From NCBI GenBank assembly GCA_963770035.1, contig CAVYON010000056.1:124001-188000 (forward strand): a stretch of 64,000 nt of DNA, written 5' to 3'. This stretch comes from Roseiarcus sp963770035. GTDB taxonomy: Bacteria; Pseudomonadota; Alphaproteobacteria; Rhizobiales; Beijerinckiaceae. Of this stretch, positions 1 through 8,177 are shown in pieces. Below the pieces are notes generated by a model. It searched no databases, was not told where the DNA came from, and saw only the letters and a list, made by a program, of their open reading frames with translations. Made by a program: the position numbers and the translations under genes. Positions within the stretch are counted from its first letter, which is position 1, and every line of letters begins with the position of its first letter.

Positions 1-1
1 G

Positions 2-118
2 CTCAAGCGCATCGCGAGCCGCCTCGCGGTGCTGCATTTCGGCGCGATCATCTGCGAGGGCGCGCCGGCCGCGGTGCTCGCCGACGAGCGCGTGCGGGAG
101 GTGTACCTTGGGGCGTGA
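2..118 (+). CDS. Branched-chain amino acid/urea-type ABC transporter ATPase, C-terminal end (partial)
   Basis: Only the last 38 codons are in the window, ending in TGA at 116-118. The tail contains GAIICEGAPAAVLADERV followed by REVYLG, the usual C-terminal pattern of LivG-type ATPases (a gene-product loop, then a final helix ending in YLG). The next genes encode LivF, LivH and LivM homologues in the same direction, which supports this reading. The nucleotide-binding motifs lie outside the window, so the assignment rests on the tail and on context. Confidence 0.7.
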   Translation, partial: LKRIASRLAVLHFGAIICEGAPAAVLADERVREVYLGA

Positions 119-168
119 GGGGTCCTTCGAGAGGGTTGCTTCATCCCCGCGGCGCGGAGGCGATTGGC

Positions 169-322
169 GTCCCCGCCCCCCTTGTGGGGGCGGGACAGCG
201 TGGGGGGTCGCGCGGACCTCTCCGGCAGTACGCCTTTCGCGAATTGATCCCAGCTTGGGAGCGCGCAAACCGGAAAAGAACGGCGCGACCCCCCTCCCTT
301 CCCTCCCCCACAAGGGGGGAGG
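169..322. repeat. Family-1 palindromic repeat core (livG-livF gap)
   Basis: The 279-bp gap between livG and livF holds a diverged inverted repeat. Its left arm has CCCCTTGTGGGGGCGGGAC and GGGGGGTCGCGC, and the right arm has GGCGCGACCCCCCTCCC and CCCCCACAAGGGGGG. The same core is found at 3312-3557, 6350-6485 and 34842-35087. No protein is supported here, and the repeat separates two genes of one operon. Confidence 0.75.
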
Positions 323-397
323 AGCGCCAAACGCCTGCCGGATGCGCCTGCGAAAGCGCCGAATTGCCGGCGTCGATATAAGCCGAGCGCCCGGCGA

Positions 398-1106
398 ATG
401 ACCGCCGCCCCGCTCCTCTCGGTCGAGAAACTCAGCGTCTTCTACGACGCCTTCCAGGCCGTGCACGATGTCGACCTCACGGTCGGCGAGGGCCAGATCG
501 TTTCGATCATCGGGGCCAATGGGGCGGGCAAGTCGTCGTTCCTCAAGGCGCTCGTGCGCCAGGCCGGCCGGGTGACCGGCTCGGCCCGCTTCGACGGCAA
601 GGATCTTTCCACGTTCGCGACCCGCGACATCGTCGCCAAGGGGATCGCGCTCGTGCCTGAGGGCCGCAGGCTTTTTCCGTCGCTCACCGTGTTCGAAAAC
701 CTGCGCATCGGCTGGGAGCTCGGCCGCAAGGGCGAGATCCGCTACGATCAGGTGTTCGAGTGGTTCCCGGTGCTCCAGGAGCGGCGCGACAGCCATGCGC
801 GCGAACTGTCGGGCGGCCAGCAGCAGATGGTCGCGCTCGGCCGGGCGCTGCTCGCCAATCCGCGTCTCTTGCTCTGCGACGAGATCAGCCTCGGCCTCGC
901 GCCGCGCATCGTCAACGAGATCTACGAGATCATTCCTGCAGGTGCGCCAGCGCGGCGTGTCGGTGATCGTGGTCGAGCAGGACATCAGCCGCTCGCTTGC
1001 CGTTTCCGACTACTTTTATTGCTTCCTCGAAGGGGAGGTGTCGCTGTCCGGACGGCCGGCCGACGCCAACCGGGAAACCATCATGCAACATTACTTCGGC
1101 GCGTGA
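398..1106 (+). pseudogene. livF: livF-like ABC ATPase with a one-base frameshift
   Basis: This is the LivF-type ATPase of a branched-chain amino acid/urea uptake system, which powers import from the cytoplasmic face. Walker A (GANGAGKSS), the signature ELSGGQQQMVALGRALL and a Walker B LLLCDEIS are in the first frame. After EIYEI near position 932 the frame breaks. Homology continues one frame over as LQVRQRGVSVIVVEQDI to a TGA at 1104-1106. The length is 709 nt, one base more than a multiple of three, and removing the A at about 932 restores a 235-residue protein of normal size. It is either a recent inactivation or an assembly error. livH starts 5 bp downstream. Confidence 0.85.
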
Positions 1107-1111
1107 GCGGA

Positions 1112-1975
1112 ATGGTCGAGACGCTCCTCAACCTCCTCGTCCAGGGCGTGCTGATCGGCGGGCTCTATGCGCTGTTCGCGCTCGGCCTGTCGCTGTCGCT
1201 CGGCGTGATGCGCTTCGTCAACATCGCCCACGGCGACATGATCGTGCTGTTCTCGTTCGTCATCCTGTCGCTGACCGGCGTTCTCGGCTGGTCGCCGTTC
1301 CTGGTCGCGCTGGTCCTCCTTCCGGTCGCCTTTGGCGCGGGCTACGTCCTGCAGCGCTTCCTGCTGCAGCGCACCGTCGGCAAGGGCATCCTGCCGATCC
1401 TGCTCGTCACCTTCGGCCTGTCGATCATCATCCAGAATGGTCTCCTGCAGGCTTACGGCCCCAACACCCGCAAGCTCGCCGGCGGCGCGATCGAACTCGC
1501 CGCCTTCAACGTCGGACCGATCGCCGTCGGCGTCTATCCGCTCATGGTCTTCCTGCTCGCCGTCGCCCTGATCGCCGGACTGGACGCCTTCCTCTACCGC
1601 ACCGCGACCGGCGCGCGCATCCGCGCGGTCAGCGACGATCCCTCCGCCGCAGACCTGATCGGTCTCACCTCGGCCCGCATCTATCCCGTCGCCATGGGCG
1701 TCGTCGGCGTCACCATGCTCGCGGCGGCGTGCTGCATGTCGGTATGGACCAACTTCGATCCCGCGATCGGACCGAGCCGTCTGCTCGCCGCGTTCGAAGC
1801 GGTGGTGCTCGGCGGCCTCGGCAGCCTGTGGGGCACGCTCGTGGGCGGCGTCATCATCGGGATCGCGCAGAACCTTGGTTCGCAGATCGACGCCTCGTGG
1901 CAGATCCTCGCCCAACATCTTGTCTTCCTCGTCGCCCTGGTCCTGCGTCCGCAGGGCCTGTTCGCCAAGGGTTGA
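1112..1975 (+). CDS. livH: Branched-chain amino acid/urea ABC transporter permease LivH
   Basis: A 287-residue inner-membrane permease of the LivH family starting MVETLLNLLVQGVLIGGLYAL. It has a chain of hydrophobic helices and the family segments LSLGVMRFVNIAHGD near the N-terminus and VLGGLGSLWGTLVGG near the C-terminus. It would pair with LivM to form the membrane channel for branched-chain amino acids, amides or urea. The ATG at 1112 lies 5 bp after the livF stop, and livM begins 3 bp after its own stop, so the genes form one operon. The substrate cannot be told without the periplasmic binding protein, which is not in the window. Confidence 0.9.
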   Translation: MVETLLNLLVQGVLIGGLYALFALGLSLSLGVMRFVNIAHGDMIVLFSFVILSLTGVLGWSPFLVALVLLPVAFGAGYVLQRFLLQRTVGKGILPILLVTFGLSIIIQNGLLQAYGPNTRKLAGGAIELAAFNVGPIAVGVYPLMVFLLAVALIAGLDAFLYRTATGARIRAVSDDPSAADLIGLTSARIYPVAMGVVGVTMLAAACCMSVWTNFDPAIGPSRLLAAFEAVVLGGLGSLWGTLVGGVIIGIAQNLGSQIDASWQILAQHLVFLVALVLRPQGLFAKG

Positions 1976-1978
1976 GCG

Positions 1979-3034
1979 ATGGCCGCTGCGTCAAAGCCCC
2001 TGCTGCTCACGGCCCGCGCGATCCTGATCGCGGCGGTCGCCGCCTGCCTCGCCGGGCCCTGGCTATTCGACGCCAATTCGCTGACCGTGCTGACCGAGTT
2101 CTTCGTCGTCCTCACGCTCGCTCTGATGTGGAATCTGCTTGCGGGCTACGCCGACATCATCTCGGTCGGTCAGCAGGGCTTCGTCGGCGTCGGGGCCTAC
2201 GCCTTCTTCGGCTTCACTGCGCTCGCCCATCTCAACGTCTGGCTCGCAGTCCCGCTCGCGGCGATGACGACGCTGGTCGTCGCCGTGCCGGTGATGGCGG
2301 TCATCTTCCGCCTGCGAACGGCCTATCTCGCCGTCGGCACCTGGGTCGCCGCCGATGTGCTGATGCTGATCGGCGGCAAGCTGCCGGGCTTCGGCGGCGG
2401 CTCTGGCGCCAGTTTGCCGATCCCGGTCATCAAGCAGTTCGGCGCGCGGCTTGGCGAGCGCATCGACCTCTTCTATGCGATGAGTCTCGGGCTGGCGCTG
2501 ATCGCCTTTGCCGCCACCTGGGCGCTGCTGCGGTCGCGGGTGGGGCTGGGCCTGACCGCGATGCGCGACAACGAGGAAGCGGCGGGCGCGGCCGGCGTCG
2601 ATCTCGTCCGGACACGCATTCTCTGCTTTCTCTGGACAGCGCCTTTCCTCGGCCTCGCCGGCGTGATGACCGTGCTCGAGAAACTGCGCGTGGCGCCGTC
2701 GGCCTCGTTCAACATCACGGACTGGACGATCGACGTCATCTTCATCGTCGTGATCGGCGGCATCGGCAGCCTCGAAGGTCCGATCATCGGCGCGGCGATC
2801 TTCTTTCTGCTGCGCCAGTGGCTCGCCGACTTCGGCGCCTGGTACCTGATCCTGCTCGGCGCGATCTCGATCGCCGTCATCCTGTTCGAGCCCAAAGGCC
2901 TTTGGGGCGCCTGCCGCCGCTGGGGCTTGCCGGACATCCTTCCCTCGAGCCACGCGGCGGAGGCGGAGCAGGACGCGCCGAACCTTTCGGGCGGCGAGGC
3001 CAGCGGGGCCGAGGTCCCGACTGCGGTTCGCTAA
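1979..3034 (+). CDS. livM: Branched-chain amino acid/urea ABC transporter permease LivM
   Basis: A 351-residue LivM-type permease and second half of the membrane channel. Recognisable segments are MWNLLAGYADIISVGQQGFVGVGAYAFF, placed as in LivM, TAMRDNEEAAGAAGVDLVRTR (the cytoplasmic coupling loop), and VVIGGIGSLEGPIIGAAIF near the end. About nine to ten hydrophobic helices are visible. The last roughly 35 residues, after the LFEPKGLWG motif, are polar and rich in A, E and G, a plain cytoplasmic tail. It is the last gene of the operon and is followed by repeats. Confidence 0.9.
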   Translation: MAAASKPLLLTARAILIAAVAACLAGPWLFDANSLTVLTEFFVVLTLALMWNLLAGYADIISVGQQGFVGVGAYAFFGFTALAHLNVWLAVPLAAMTTLVVAVPVMAVIFRLRTAYLAVGTWVAADVLMLIGGKLPGFGGGSGASLPIPVIKQFGARLGERIDLFYAMSLGLALIAFAATWALLRSRVGLGLTAMRDNEEAAGAAGVDLVRTRILCFLWTAPFLGLAGVMTVLEKLRVAPSASFNITDWTIDVIFIVVIGGIGSLEGPIIGAAIFFLLRQWLADFGAWYLILLGAISIAVILFEPKGLWGACRRWGLPDILPSSHAAEAEQDAPNLSGGEASGAEVPTAVR

Positions 3035-3113
3035 AATCACGCCTCCGCGGCAAGTGCGGGAGTTCTGGCGACGTGCGTCATAATCAGTCAATCGAAGGCG
3101 TTCTCCTTCCCCC

Positions 3114-3135
3114 GTAGCCCGTCGAGAGACGGGCG
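3114..3135 (+). repeat. REP-like GTAG hairpin
   Basis: GTAG is followed directly by CCCGTCGAGAGACGGGC, a perfect 6-bp stem. The same arrangement recurs after hisG, after lpd and near 35.3 kb, and a very similar hairpin (ATAG-CCCGTCGACAGACGGGC) ends the window near 63957. GTAG before a short imperfect palindrome is the layout of RAYT-associated REP sequences. Confidence 0.6.
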
Positions 3136-3255
3136 TCTTCGACGCCCCATGGTGGGGGAAGGTCGGGATGGGGGGTGGCGCTGACCTTGCGAATTTCGGG
3201 TCTCGCTCCAGGCGATTACACGACGGCGCGACTCCCCTAACCCTCCCCCAAAAGG

Positions 3256-3766
3256 CTATCAGATTCACACATCTCAAATCGAGGCGCGCCCACCCTTCTC
3301 CAGCTTTGCTGCTACGGGATGCACACATCTCTCGCGGCTCGCTGCCGGCGTGCCCGACCCGCGGAGGGCGGCTTCCTCACCCCTTGTGGGGGAGGATTGA
3401 GGAGGGGGGTCGCGCCGAACTTCGAAAACTTGGCGCCATTTCCCCCGAATGAGAGGTCGGCGCGACCCCCCACCCTGTCCCGCCCCCACAAGGGGGGCGG
3501 GGACGCTAGCCGCCATTGAGCGGCGCACGCCTGCTAAAAGATGTGTGCATCCCGTAGAGCTTTGCTGGGGAAGGTGGCGCGCAGCGCCGGATGGGGTGTG
3601 GCCCGCTTGTCGGACGTAAGTTGGATTGCACGACCGTCAGCGACGCCTGCTTCGACGGACCTGCTGCTTTCCACACCCCATCCGGCCTTCGGCCACCTTC
3701 CCCGCTTTGCGGAGAAGGGGGAAACCGGCCGGCTGCAGCTCGCTGAAAGATGTGTGAATGCCGTAG
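3256..3766. repeat. Family-2 palindromic element, about 255 bp, interrupted by a family-1 element
   Basis: The outer ends are CTATCAGATTCACACATCT at 3256 and AGATGTGTGAATGCCGTAG at 3748-3766. The body contains GGATGGGGTGTGG and its inverse CCACACCCCATCC. Flanking nonamers CCCAAAAGG (left) and CCCACAAGG (right) look like a target duplication with one mismatch. A 246-bp element plus its 10-bp duplication interrupts the small hairpin near the left side. The whole 3035-3897 gap is repeats, with no supported gene. Confidence 0.75.
3312..3557 (+). mobile_element. 246-bp MITE-like element, copy 1
   Basis: It has perfect 19-bp terminal inverted repeats, CTACGGGATGCACACATCT and its complement, and is flanked by the direct duplication AGCTTTGCTG (3302-3311 and 3558-3567). 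It has no coding capacity. A second copy at 34842-35087, in inverted orientation and also 246 bp long, differs at about three positions. The inside is the family-1 palindromic core. Confidence 0.9.
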
Positions 3767-3897
3767 CCCACAAGGGGGGAGGGAAAGTCGCCTCCCTTCG
3801 ATTTGGTTGAAGCGAGCGACTAGACCGTCATCGCGAGACCCGATGTAGCGTGGCGATCCGGGGGAACGTAGAACCGCGCGGCCTCAAGAGTTCGCGC

Positions 3898-4632
3898 TCA
3901 GGCCATTTCTCGCAGCGCCTCAACGCGGTGTTCGATCGATCGGACTTCGGCGGCGCTCATGCTTGCGCGGGGACGCTCGACCCGGATCTCGCCGATCACC
4001 CGCGCCGGGCGGGGAGACAAGACGAAGATGCGGTCCGCGAGCCGGATCGCCTCGCCGACATCGTGGGTGACGAGCACCGTGGTCACCGAGCGTTCGGCGA
4101 CGAGCGCGGCAAGCTCGCGCTGGAGCGCGAGCGCGAGCGGCCCATCGAGCGACACAAAGGGTTCGTCGAGCAGAAGGAGCGACGGGCGGACGGCGAAAGC
4201 GCGCGCCAGCGCGACGCGGCGCGCAAGCCCGAGCGACAGTTCGCCGGGAAAATGCGCGCGGTGGTCGGAAAGCCCGAGTGGTTTCAGGAGCGCGTCAAGC
4301 GCAGCGGCGCCAATGCGGGGCGCAGCGAGGCGAATGTTGTCCTCGACGCTGCGCCACGGAAGCAGTCGAGGCTCCTGAAAGACGACGGCGAGCGGTCCGG
4401 CCGGCCGCTCGATCACGCCCTCGAACAGGTCGTCGAGGCCGGCGACGATCCGAATGCACGTCGATTTGCCGCAGCCGGACGGCCCGAGCAATGCGCCGAC
4501 CTCGCCGGCGTCGAGCCGGAAGGCGAGATTGGCGAGGATCTCGATCCTCCGCCCTGCAGCGTTCTTGACGCGCTTCAGCGCGATGCGAACATCAAGCGGG
4601 CCGGGGCCGCCAGCGGGAAACACGGCGTTCAA
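3898..4632 (-). CDS. ABC transporter ATPase, nitrate/sulfonate/taurine type
   Basis: A 244-residue ATPase of the SsuB/TauB/NrtD group. Walker A GPSGCGKST is at about residues 50-58, Walker B SLLLLDEPFVSLD follows, and the switch histidine is in VLVTHDVGEAIRLADRI. The signature is LSLGLARR rather than LSGGQ-type, a variant common in this group. The RPARVIGEIRVERPRA segment near the C-terminus is typical. The gene overlaps the permease gene upstream by about 35 bp, so the two are translationally linked. The substrate is unknown. Sulfonate, taurine, nitrate and thiamine precursors are all imported by this family. Confidence 0.85.
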   Translation of the reverse strand: MNAVFPAGGPGPLDVRIALKRVKNAAGRRIEILANLAFRLDAGEVGALLGPSGCGKSTCIRIVAGLDDLFEGVIERPAGPLAVVFQEPRLLPWRSVEDNIRLAAPRIGAAALDALLKPLGLSDHRAHFPGELSLGLARRVALARAFAVRPSLLLLDEPFVSLDGPLALALQRELAALVAERSVTTVLVTHDVGEAIRLADRIFVLSPRPARVIGEIRVERPRASMSAAEVRSIEHRVEALREMA

Positions 4633-5326
4633 AGGGCTGGACCACGAGGGCTTCGACGATCAGCATCGCCGCGGTGAACGGCAAGGCGTAGGCGAGCAGG
4701 AGGGCGACGTCGAAAAGCTGGAAGGCCTCGTTGATCTCGAAGCCGACGCCGTTTGGCCGGCCGAGAAGCTCGACGACCAGCACGATCTTCCACACCAGCG
4801 ACAGGCCCGAGCGGGTCGCGGCGGCGATATAGGGCGCGAGTTGCGGCAGGACCACGTGGCGCAGGCGCTTCCACGGGCCGAAGGCGAAGACGCGCGCCAT
4901 CTCGTCGAGGGCGGGATCGAGGGCGCGCGCGCCTTCGCGGATGGTCACGGCGGCGTTGGGCAACTTGTTCAGCGCCACCGCGGCGATCGCCGCCGTCTCG
5001 TTGAGGCCGACCCAGATGTAGAGCAGTACGATGATCACCAGCGCCGGCAGGTTGAGGAGCACGACAATCCACGGATCGGCGAGACGGTCGACGAGCGCGC
5101 GCCGCCCCATCGCGTAGCCCAGCGCGGATCCGAGCGCCATGGCGAGGGTGAAGGCCGCGGCCACGCGCGCCATCGTGATCGCCATCGCGGCGAACAACTC
5201 TCCCGAAGCCGCCGCCCGTTCCATGGCGGCGAAAACCGCCGCCGGCCCCGGCAGACGGCGCGGGTCGCCGAAATGGGCGGCGACGGTCCAGAGCGCGATC
5301 AGCGCCCCGAGCGAGAGGAGCCGCAT
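4592..5326 (-). CDS. ABC transporter permease, nitrate/sulfonate/taurine type
   Basis: A 244-residue SsuC/TauC-like inner-membrane permease with about six hydrophobic helices. The cytoplasmic EAA loop is visible as GARALDPALDEMARVFAFGPWKRLRHVVLPQLAPYI. I chose the ATG at 5326, with AGGTGAAG upstream. A TTG two codons earlier is also possible. It lies 9 bp after the binding-protein stop codon, giving the order binding protein, permease, ATPase. Confidence 0.85.
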   Translation of the reverse strand: MRLLSLGALIALWTVAAHFGDPRRLPGPAAVFAAMERAAASGELFAAMAITMARVAAAFTLAMALGSALGYAMGRRALVDRLADPWIVVLLNLPALVIIVLLYIWVGLNETAAIAAVALNKLPNAAVTIREGARALDPALDEMARVFAFGPWKRLRHVVLPQLAPYIAAATRSGLSLVWKIVLVVELLGRPNGVGFEINEAFQLFDVALLLAYALPFTAAMLIVEALVVQPFERRVSRWRPRPA

Positions 5327-5335
5327 GGCCAAGCT

Positions 5336-6308
5336 TCACCTCGCCGCGCTCGGATCGAAGAACAGGCAGGTATCGAGCTCCTTGACGCCGCCGACCAGGT
5401 CCGTCCCGCCGACGGCGACAATCGCCTGATACAGCATTTTGGCGTCCTCGACCTCCTCTGCGACCGAACGTTTCGGTACGCCCTCGGCGTAGCGCTTGCG
5501 GTAGGTTGCGAGCGCGGCGTCGTCGGTCAGATGCATACGCGCCTTGACGGGGCCCCACAGCGACGGCTCGCTCGCCAGCGCCGCGCGCGCCTTGGCCGCC
5601 GCGGCCAGGAAACGCCGGAGCGCGTCGCCGTGGTCTTTCGCGAAGGCTTCCGTGAAGACGTAGCCGGTCATCGCCACCGGGCCGCTCGCGCCCAAGGCCT
5701 TCTCGACCTCGGCCATGTCGATCGCCCGGCGGAAGCCGCGCGCCTCGAGACCGACGCTGAAGGTCCAGAATTCGAGCGCAGCGTCGAGTTCGCCGCTCAT
5801 GAGCTTCTCGGCGATCAGCGGCGGCGCGCCATAGGCCGGTCTGGCGGCCTTGGCGAGGTCCTGACCCTGCTTCAGCGCGGCCGCCTGGACCATCAGCCAG
5901 CTCTTGTCGAGCGGCCCTCCGGCGACGCCCAGCGAGCGGCCGGCGAGATCGGCGAGGGCGTGCACAGGCCGAATCCTTCGGCGTCATGATCGCGCCGAGC
6001 GCGGTCGAATAGGGCGAGAACAGGAGCTTGTCGCCGAGCGAGCGCTCGCGCGCCACCCACAGCCAGTCGGAGACGATCAGGTCGGCCTCTCCGCCTTGCA
6101 GCGCGATCTTGCCGGATTCGGTGGTGGCGAGTTCGGTTGTCTGGATGTCGAGGTTTTCCGCCTTGTCGAGGCCGAGCGCCTTCATCGCCGCGATCTCCCA
6201 GGCGACCGTGCCGGTCTTCTGCACGGCCACGCGGATTGTGTCGGCGGCCTCGGCGCCGGTCGAGGCGAAGAGCGCGATCACCCCGACGAGCGATGCGACA
6301 ATCTTCAT
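5336..6308 (-). pseudogene. ABC transporter periplasmic binding protein, nitrate/taurine type, one-base frameshift
   Basis: The N-terminus starts at the ATG at 6308 with a signal peptide (MKIVASLVGVIALFASTGAEA) and continues DTIRVAVQKTGTVAWEIAAM through LQGGEADLIVSDWLWV. After TPKDS, near 5966, the frame breaks. Homology resumes one frame over at VHALADLAGRSLGVAGGPLDKSW and runs to a stop at 5336. The span is 973 nt, one over a multiple of three, so one extra base explains the break. The intact protein would have about 323 residues, normal for an NMT1/TauA-like binding protein. Inactivation or assembly error are equally possible from sequence alone. Confidence 0.8.
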
Positions 6309-6349
6309 GCGCGCCAATCGAGGGAAGCCACTTAGGAGCGGGCGACACG

Positions 6350-6485
6350 CGCCCCCTCCCCCCTTGTGGGGGAGGGCCGGGGAGGGGGGTCGCGCTGACC
6401 TCTCAAGTGGGGGGCAAAAGGAAGACGAGTTTTGAAAGGTTAGCGCGACCCCCCTCCTTAATCCTCCGCCACAAGGGGGGAGGAG
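6350..6485. repeat. Family-1 palindromic core between lutF and the binding-protein gene
   Basis: Inverted arms CCCCCTTGTGGGGGAGGGCC / GGGGGGTCGCGC and GCGCGACCCCCCTCC / CCACAAGGGGGGAGG fill most of the 216-bp gap. The terminal CTACGG sequences of the complete elements are not seen. Confidence 0.7.
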
Positions 6486-6524
6486 ATCTTCCGCGCGCAA
6501 CACCTTCACCGGATTGCCCTCCCA

Positions 6525-7361
6525 TTATCCGCCGCGCCGCATCAGCATGCCGCGCGACGGATCGTAGGCGACGACCGCCACCGCGAGGAAGACGATCGTG
6601 CAGCCGACCACGACCGCGAACGCCATGGGATCGAACTTCTGCCAGAAGGCGAAGCGGATCAGCTCAACCGCATAGGTGAACGGATTCAGCGCACACACGG
6701 TCGCAAGCCACGGGCTTCCCTCCTGCACCCGCCACAGCGGATAGAGCGCGGAGGAGGCGAAGAACATCGGGAAGATCACGAAGTTCATCACGCCGGCGAA
6801 GTTCTCGAGCTGCTTGATCAGCGACGACAGCACCATGCCGAGCGCCCCCAGCATCAGGCCCGACAGCACGAGCGCCGGAAGGATCGTGAGGTAGCCCCAC
6901 CACGACGGCGGCTCGATCTCCCAGAAATAGGCGATCACCAGATAGGCGTAGACCTGAAGGATCGACACCGCGACGCCCGCGAGCAGCTTTGCGGTCAGCA
7001 GGAACCAGCGCGGCGCGGGGCTGACGAGCAGCATGCGCATCGAACCCATCTCGCGGTCGTAGACCATCGACAGCGACGACTGCATGCCGTTGAACAGCTG
7101 GATCATCGCGATCAAGCCCGGCGTGATGTAGACGTCGTAGAGCACGTAGGTCTCGTAGGGCGGAATGATCGAGATGCCGAGGACCTGGCGGAAGCCCGCC
7201 GCGAAGATGAACAGCCACACCAAAGGCCTGACCAGCGCCGAGATGAACCGCTCGCGCTGATGCAAAAATCGCAGGCTCTCGCGCCAGACGATCCCCTGAA
7301 GACAGACCCAATAGGCGGCGAGGCCGAACGGCCGGCGCGCGCCGCCGGCGACTGCGCTCAC
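6525..7361 (-). CDS. lutF: ABC-2 type permease of the PQQ/lanthanide-linked transporter (LutF-like)
   Basis: A 278-residue membrane protein of the ABC-2 permease family. RPLVWLFIFAAGFRQVLGISII, YVLYDVYITPGLIAMIQLFNGMQSS and REMGSMRMLLVSPAPRWF are the conserved N-terminal half, and four to five helices follow. This subfamily is regularly annotated with PQQ-dependent alcohol dehydrogenase systems and corresponds to LutF of the lanthanide utilisation and transport cluster in Methylobacterium. I chose the GTG at 7361, which overlaps the ATPase stop codon (GTGA). A longer upstream reading is the antisense-like arginine-rich translation of the ATPase gene. Confidence 0.8.
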   Translation of the reverse strand: MSAVAGGARRPFGLAAYWVCLQGIVWRESLRFLHQRERFISALVRPLVWLFIFAAGFRQVLGISIIPPYETYVLYDVYITPGLIAMIQLFNGMQSSLSMVYDREMGSMRMLLVSPAPRWFLLTAKLLAGVAVSILQVYAYLVIAYFWEIEPPSWWGYLTILPALVLSGLMLGALGMVLSSLIKQLENFAGVMNFVIFPMFFASSALYPLWRVQEGSPWLATVCALNPFTYAVELIRFAFWQKFDPMAFAVVVGCTIVFLAVAVVAYDPSRGMLMRRGG

Positions 7362-8137
7362 GCGTCCTCCTCGCCGGCGCCGCCGGTCAGTTTGGTGAAG
7401 CCGGCGCCGATCGAGTCGGCGCCGGTCGCGGCGATGATCGCGGCCGCCCGATCGTTGGCGAGCACGCGGCCCTTGTGCAACACGACGACCTGGTCGTCCG
7501 GACGGATCTCGTCGACGAGGTGCGTGGTCCACAGCACGCCGACGCCATCCTCGGTCACGAGGCGGCGGGTCAGCGCCAGAATGTCGGCCCGCGCCTTGAT
7601 GTCGAGCCCCGCGGTCGGCTCGTCGAGCAGCACCAGGCGGGGCGCGTGCAACAGCGCGCGGGCGATCTCCACCCGCCGCGCCTGGCCGCCCGAGAGCTGG
7701 CGGACGCGATCTTTCAGCCGGTCCGCGAGCCCCATCCGGCCGACGAGGTCGCGGGCGCGGGCGCGCGCCTCGCGCGGTCCGATGCCCTGCAGGGCGCCCT
7801 GATAGAGCATGTTCTGCTCGACGCTGAGGTCGGGATCGAGCGTGCGGCTCTGGAACACGACGCCGAGTTCGGCAAGCGCCGCGCCGCTCTGGCGCGCCAC
7901 GTCGTGGCCGAAGATGCGAACGGCGCCCGCCTGGGCGGCGTAGAGATGCGTGACGATGGAAAAGAGCGTGCTCTTGCCTGCCCCGTTGAGGCCGAGCAGA
8001 ACCGCGAACGTCGCCGGCAGAACCGAGACGCTGACGTCGTCGAGCGCCTTGCGCGCGCCATAGGCGTGCGAGACATGCTCGACCGAGAGCGCCGCAGGCG
8101 ACGCCGTCGCGACGGGGAGGGGAACGCTGACGTTCAT
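7358..8137 (-). CDS. lutE: ABC transporter ATPase of the PQQ/lanthanide-linked transporter (LutE-like)
   Basis: A 259-residue ATPase from the ATG at 8137 (MNVSVPLP). An in-frame start eight codons upstream is possible. Walker A GLNGAGKST is at about 49-57, followed by the signature QLSGGQARRVEIARALL, Walker B LVLLDEPTAGLD and the H-loop VLWTTHLVDEI. It is the partner of the ABC-2 permease downstream and of the binding protein 40 bp upstream. In methylotrophs this trio (LutA, LutE, LutF) is needed for, or co-regulated with, lanthanide use. Here its function is inferred from family and from the adjoining pqq genes. Confidence 0.82.
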   Translation of the reverse strand: MNVSVPLPVATASPAALSVEHVSHAYGARKALDDVSVSVLPATFAVLLGLNGAGKSTLFSIVTHLYAAQAGAVRIFGHDVARQSGAALAELGVVFQSRTLDPDLSVEQNMLYQGALQGIGPREARARARDLVGRMGLADRLKDRVRQLSGGQARRVEIARALLHAPRLVLLDEPTAGLDIKARADILALTRRLVTEDGVGVLWTTHLVDEIRPDDQVVVLHKGRVLANDRAAAIIAATGADSIGAGFTKLTGGAGEEDA

Positions 8138-8177
8138 GGTTTCGCGATCGCTGCGGCCCACCGGTTGGAACCGACGC

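Noticed and set aside
997..3117. 706-codon frame across livH and livM
   Set aside because: Out-of-frame arginine/proline-rich reading of two well-defined permease genes.
3240..3790. CRISPR array
   Set aside because: Repeats are long inverted elements nested in each other, not short direct repeats with regular spacers, and no cas gene is present.
3168..3810. Short frames translating the palindromic repeats
   Set aside because: They exist only because repeat copies lack stops. The same peptides recur wherever the repeats do.
4454..5989. Plus-strand open frame of 511 codons antisense to the taurine-type ABC genes
   Set aside because: Mirror of permease and binding-protein genes, with no motif and no ribosome site.
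7362..7532. N-terminal extension of the LutF-like permease
   Set aside because: The extra residues are an arginine-rich out-of-frame reading of the ATPase gene. The GTG overlapping the ATPase stop fits the family length.
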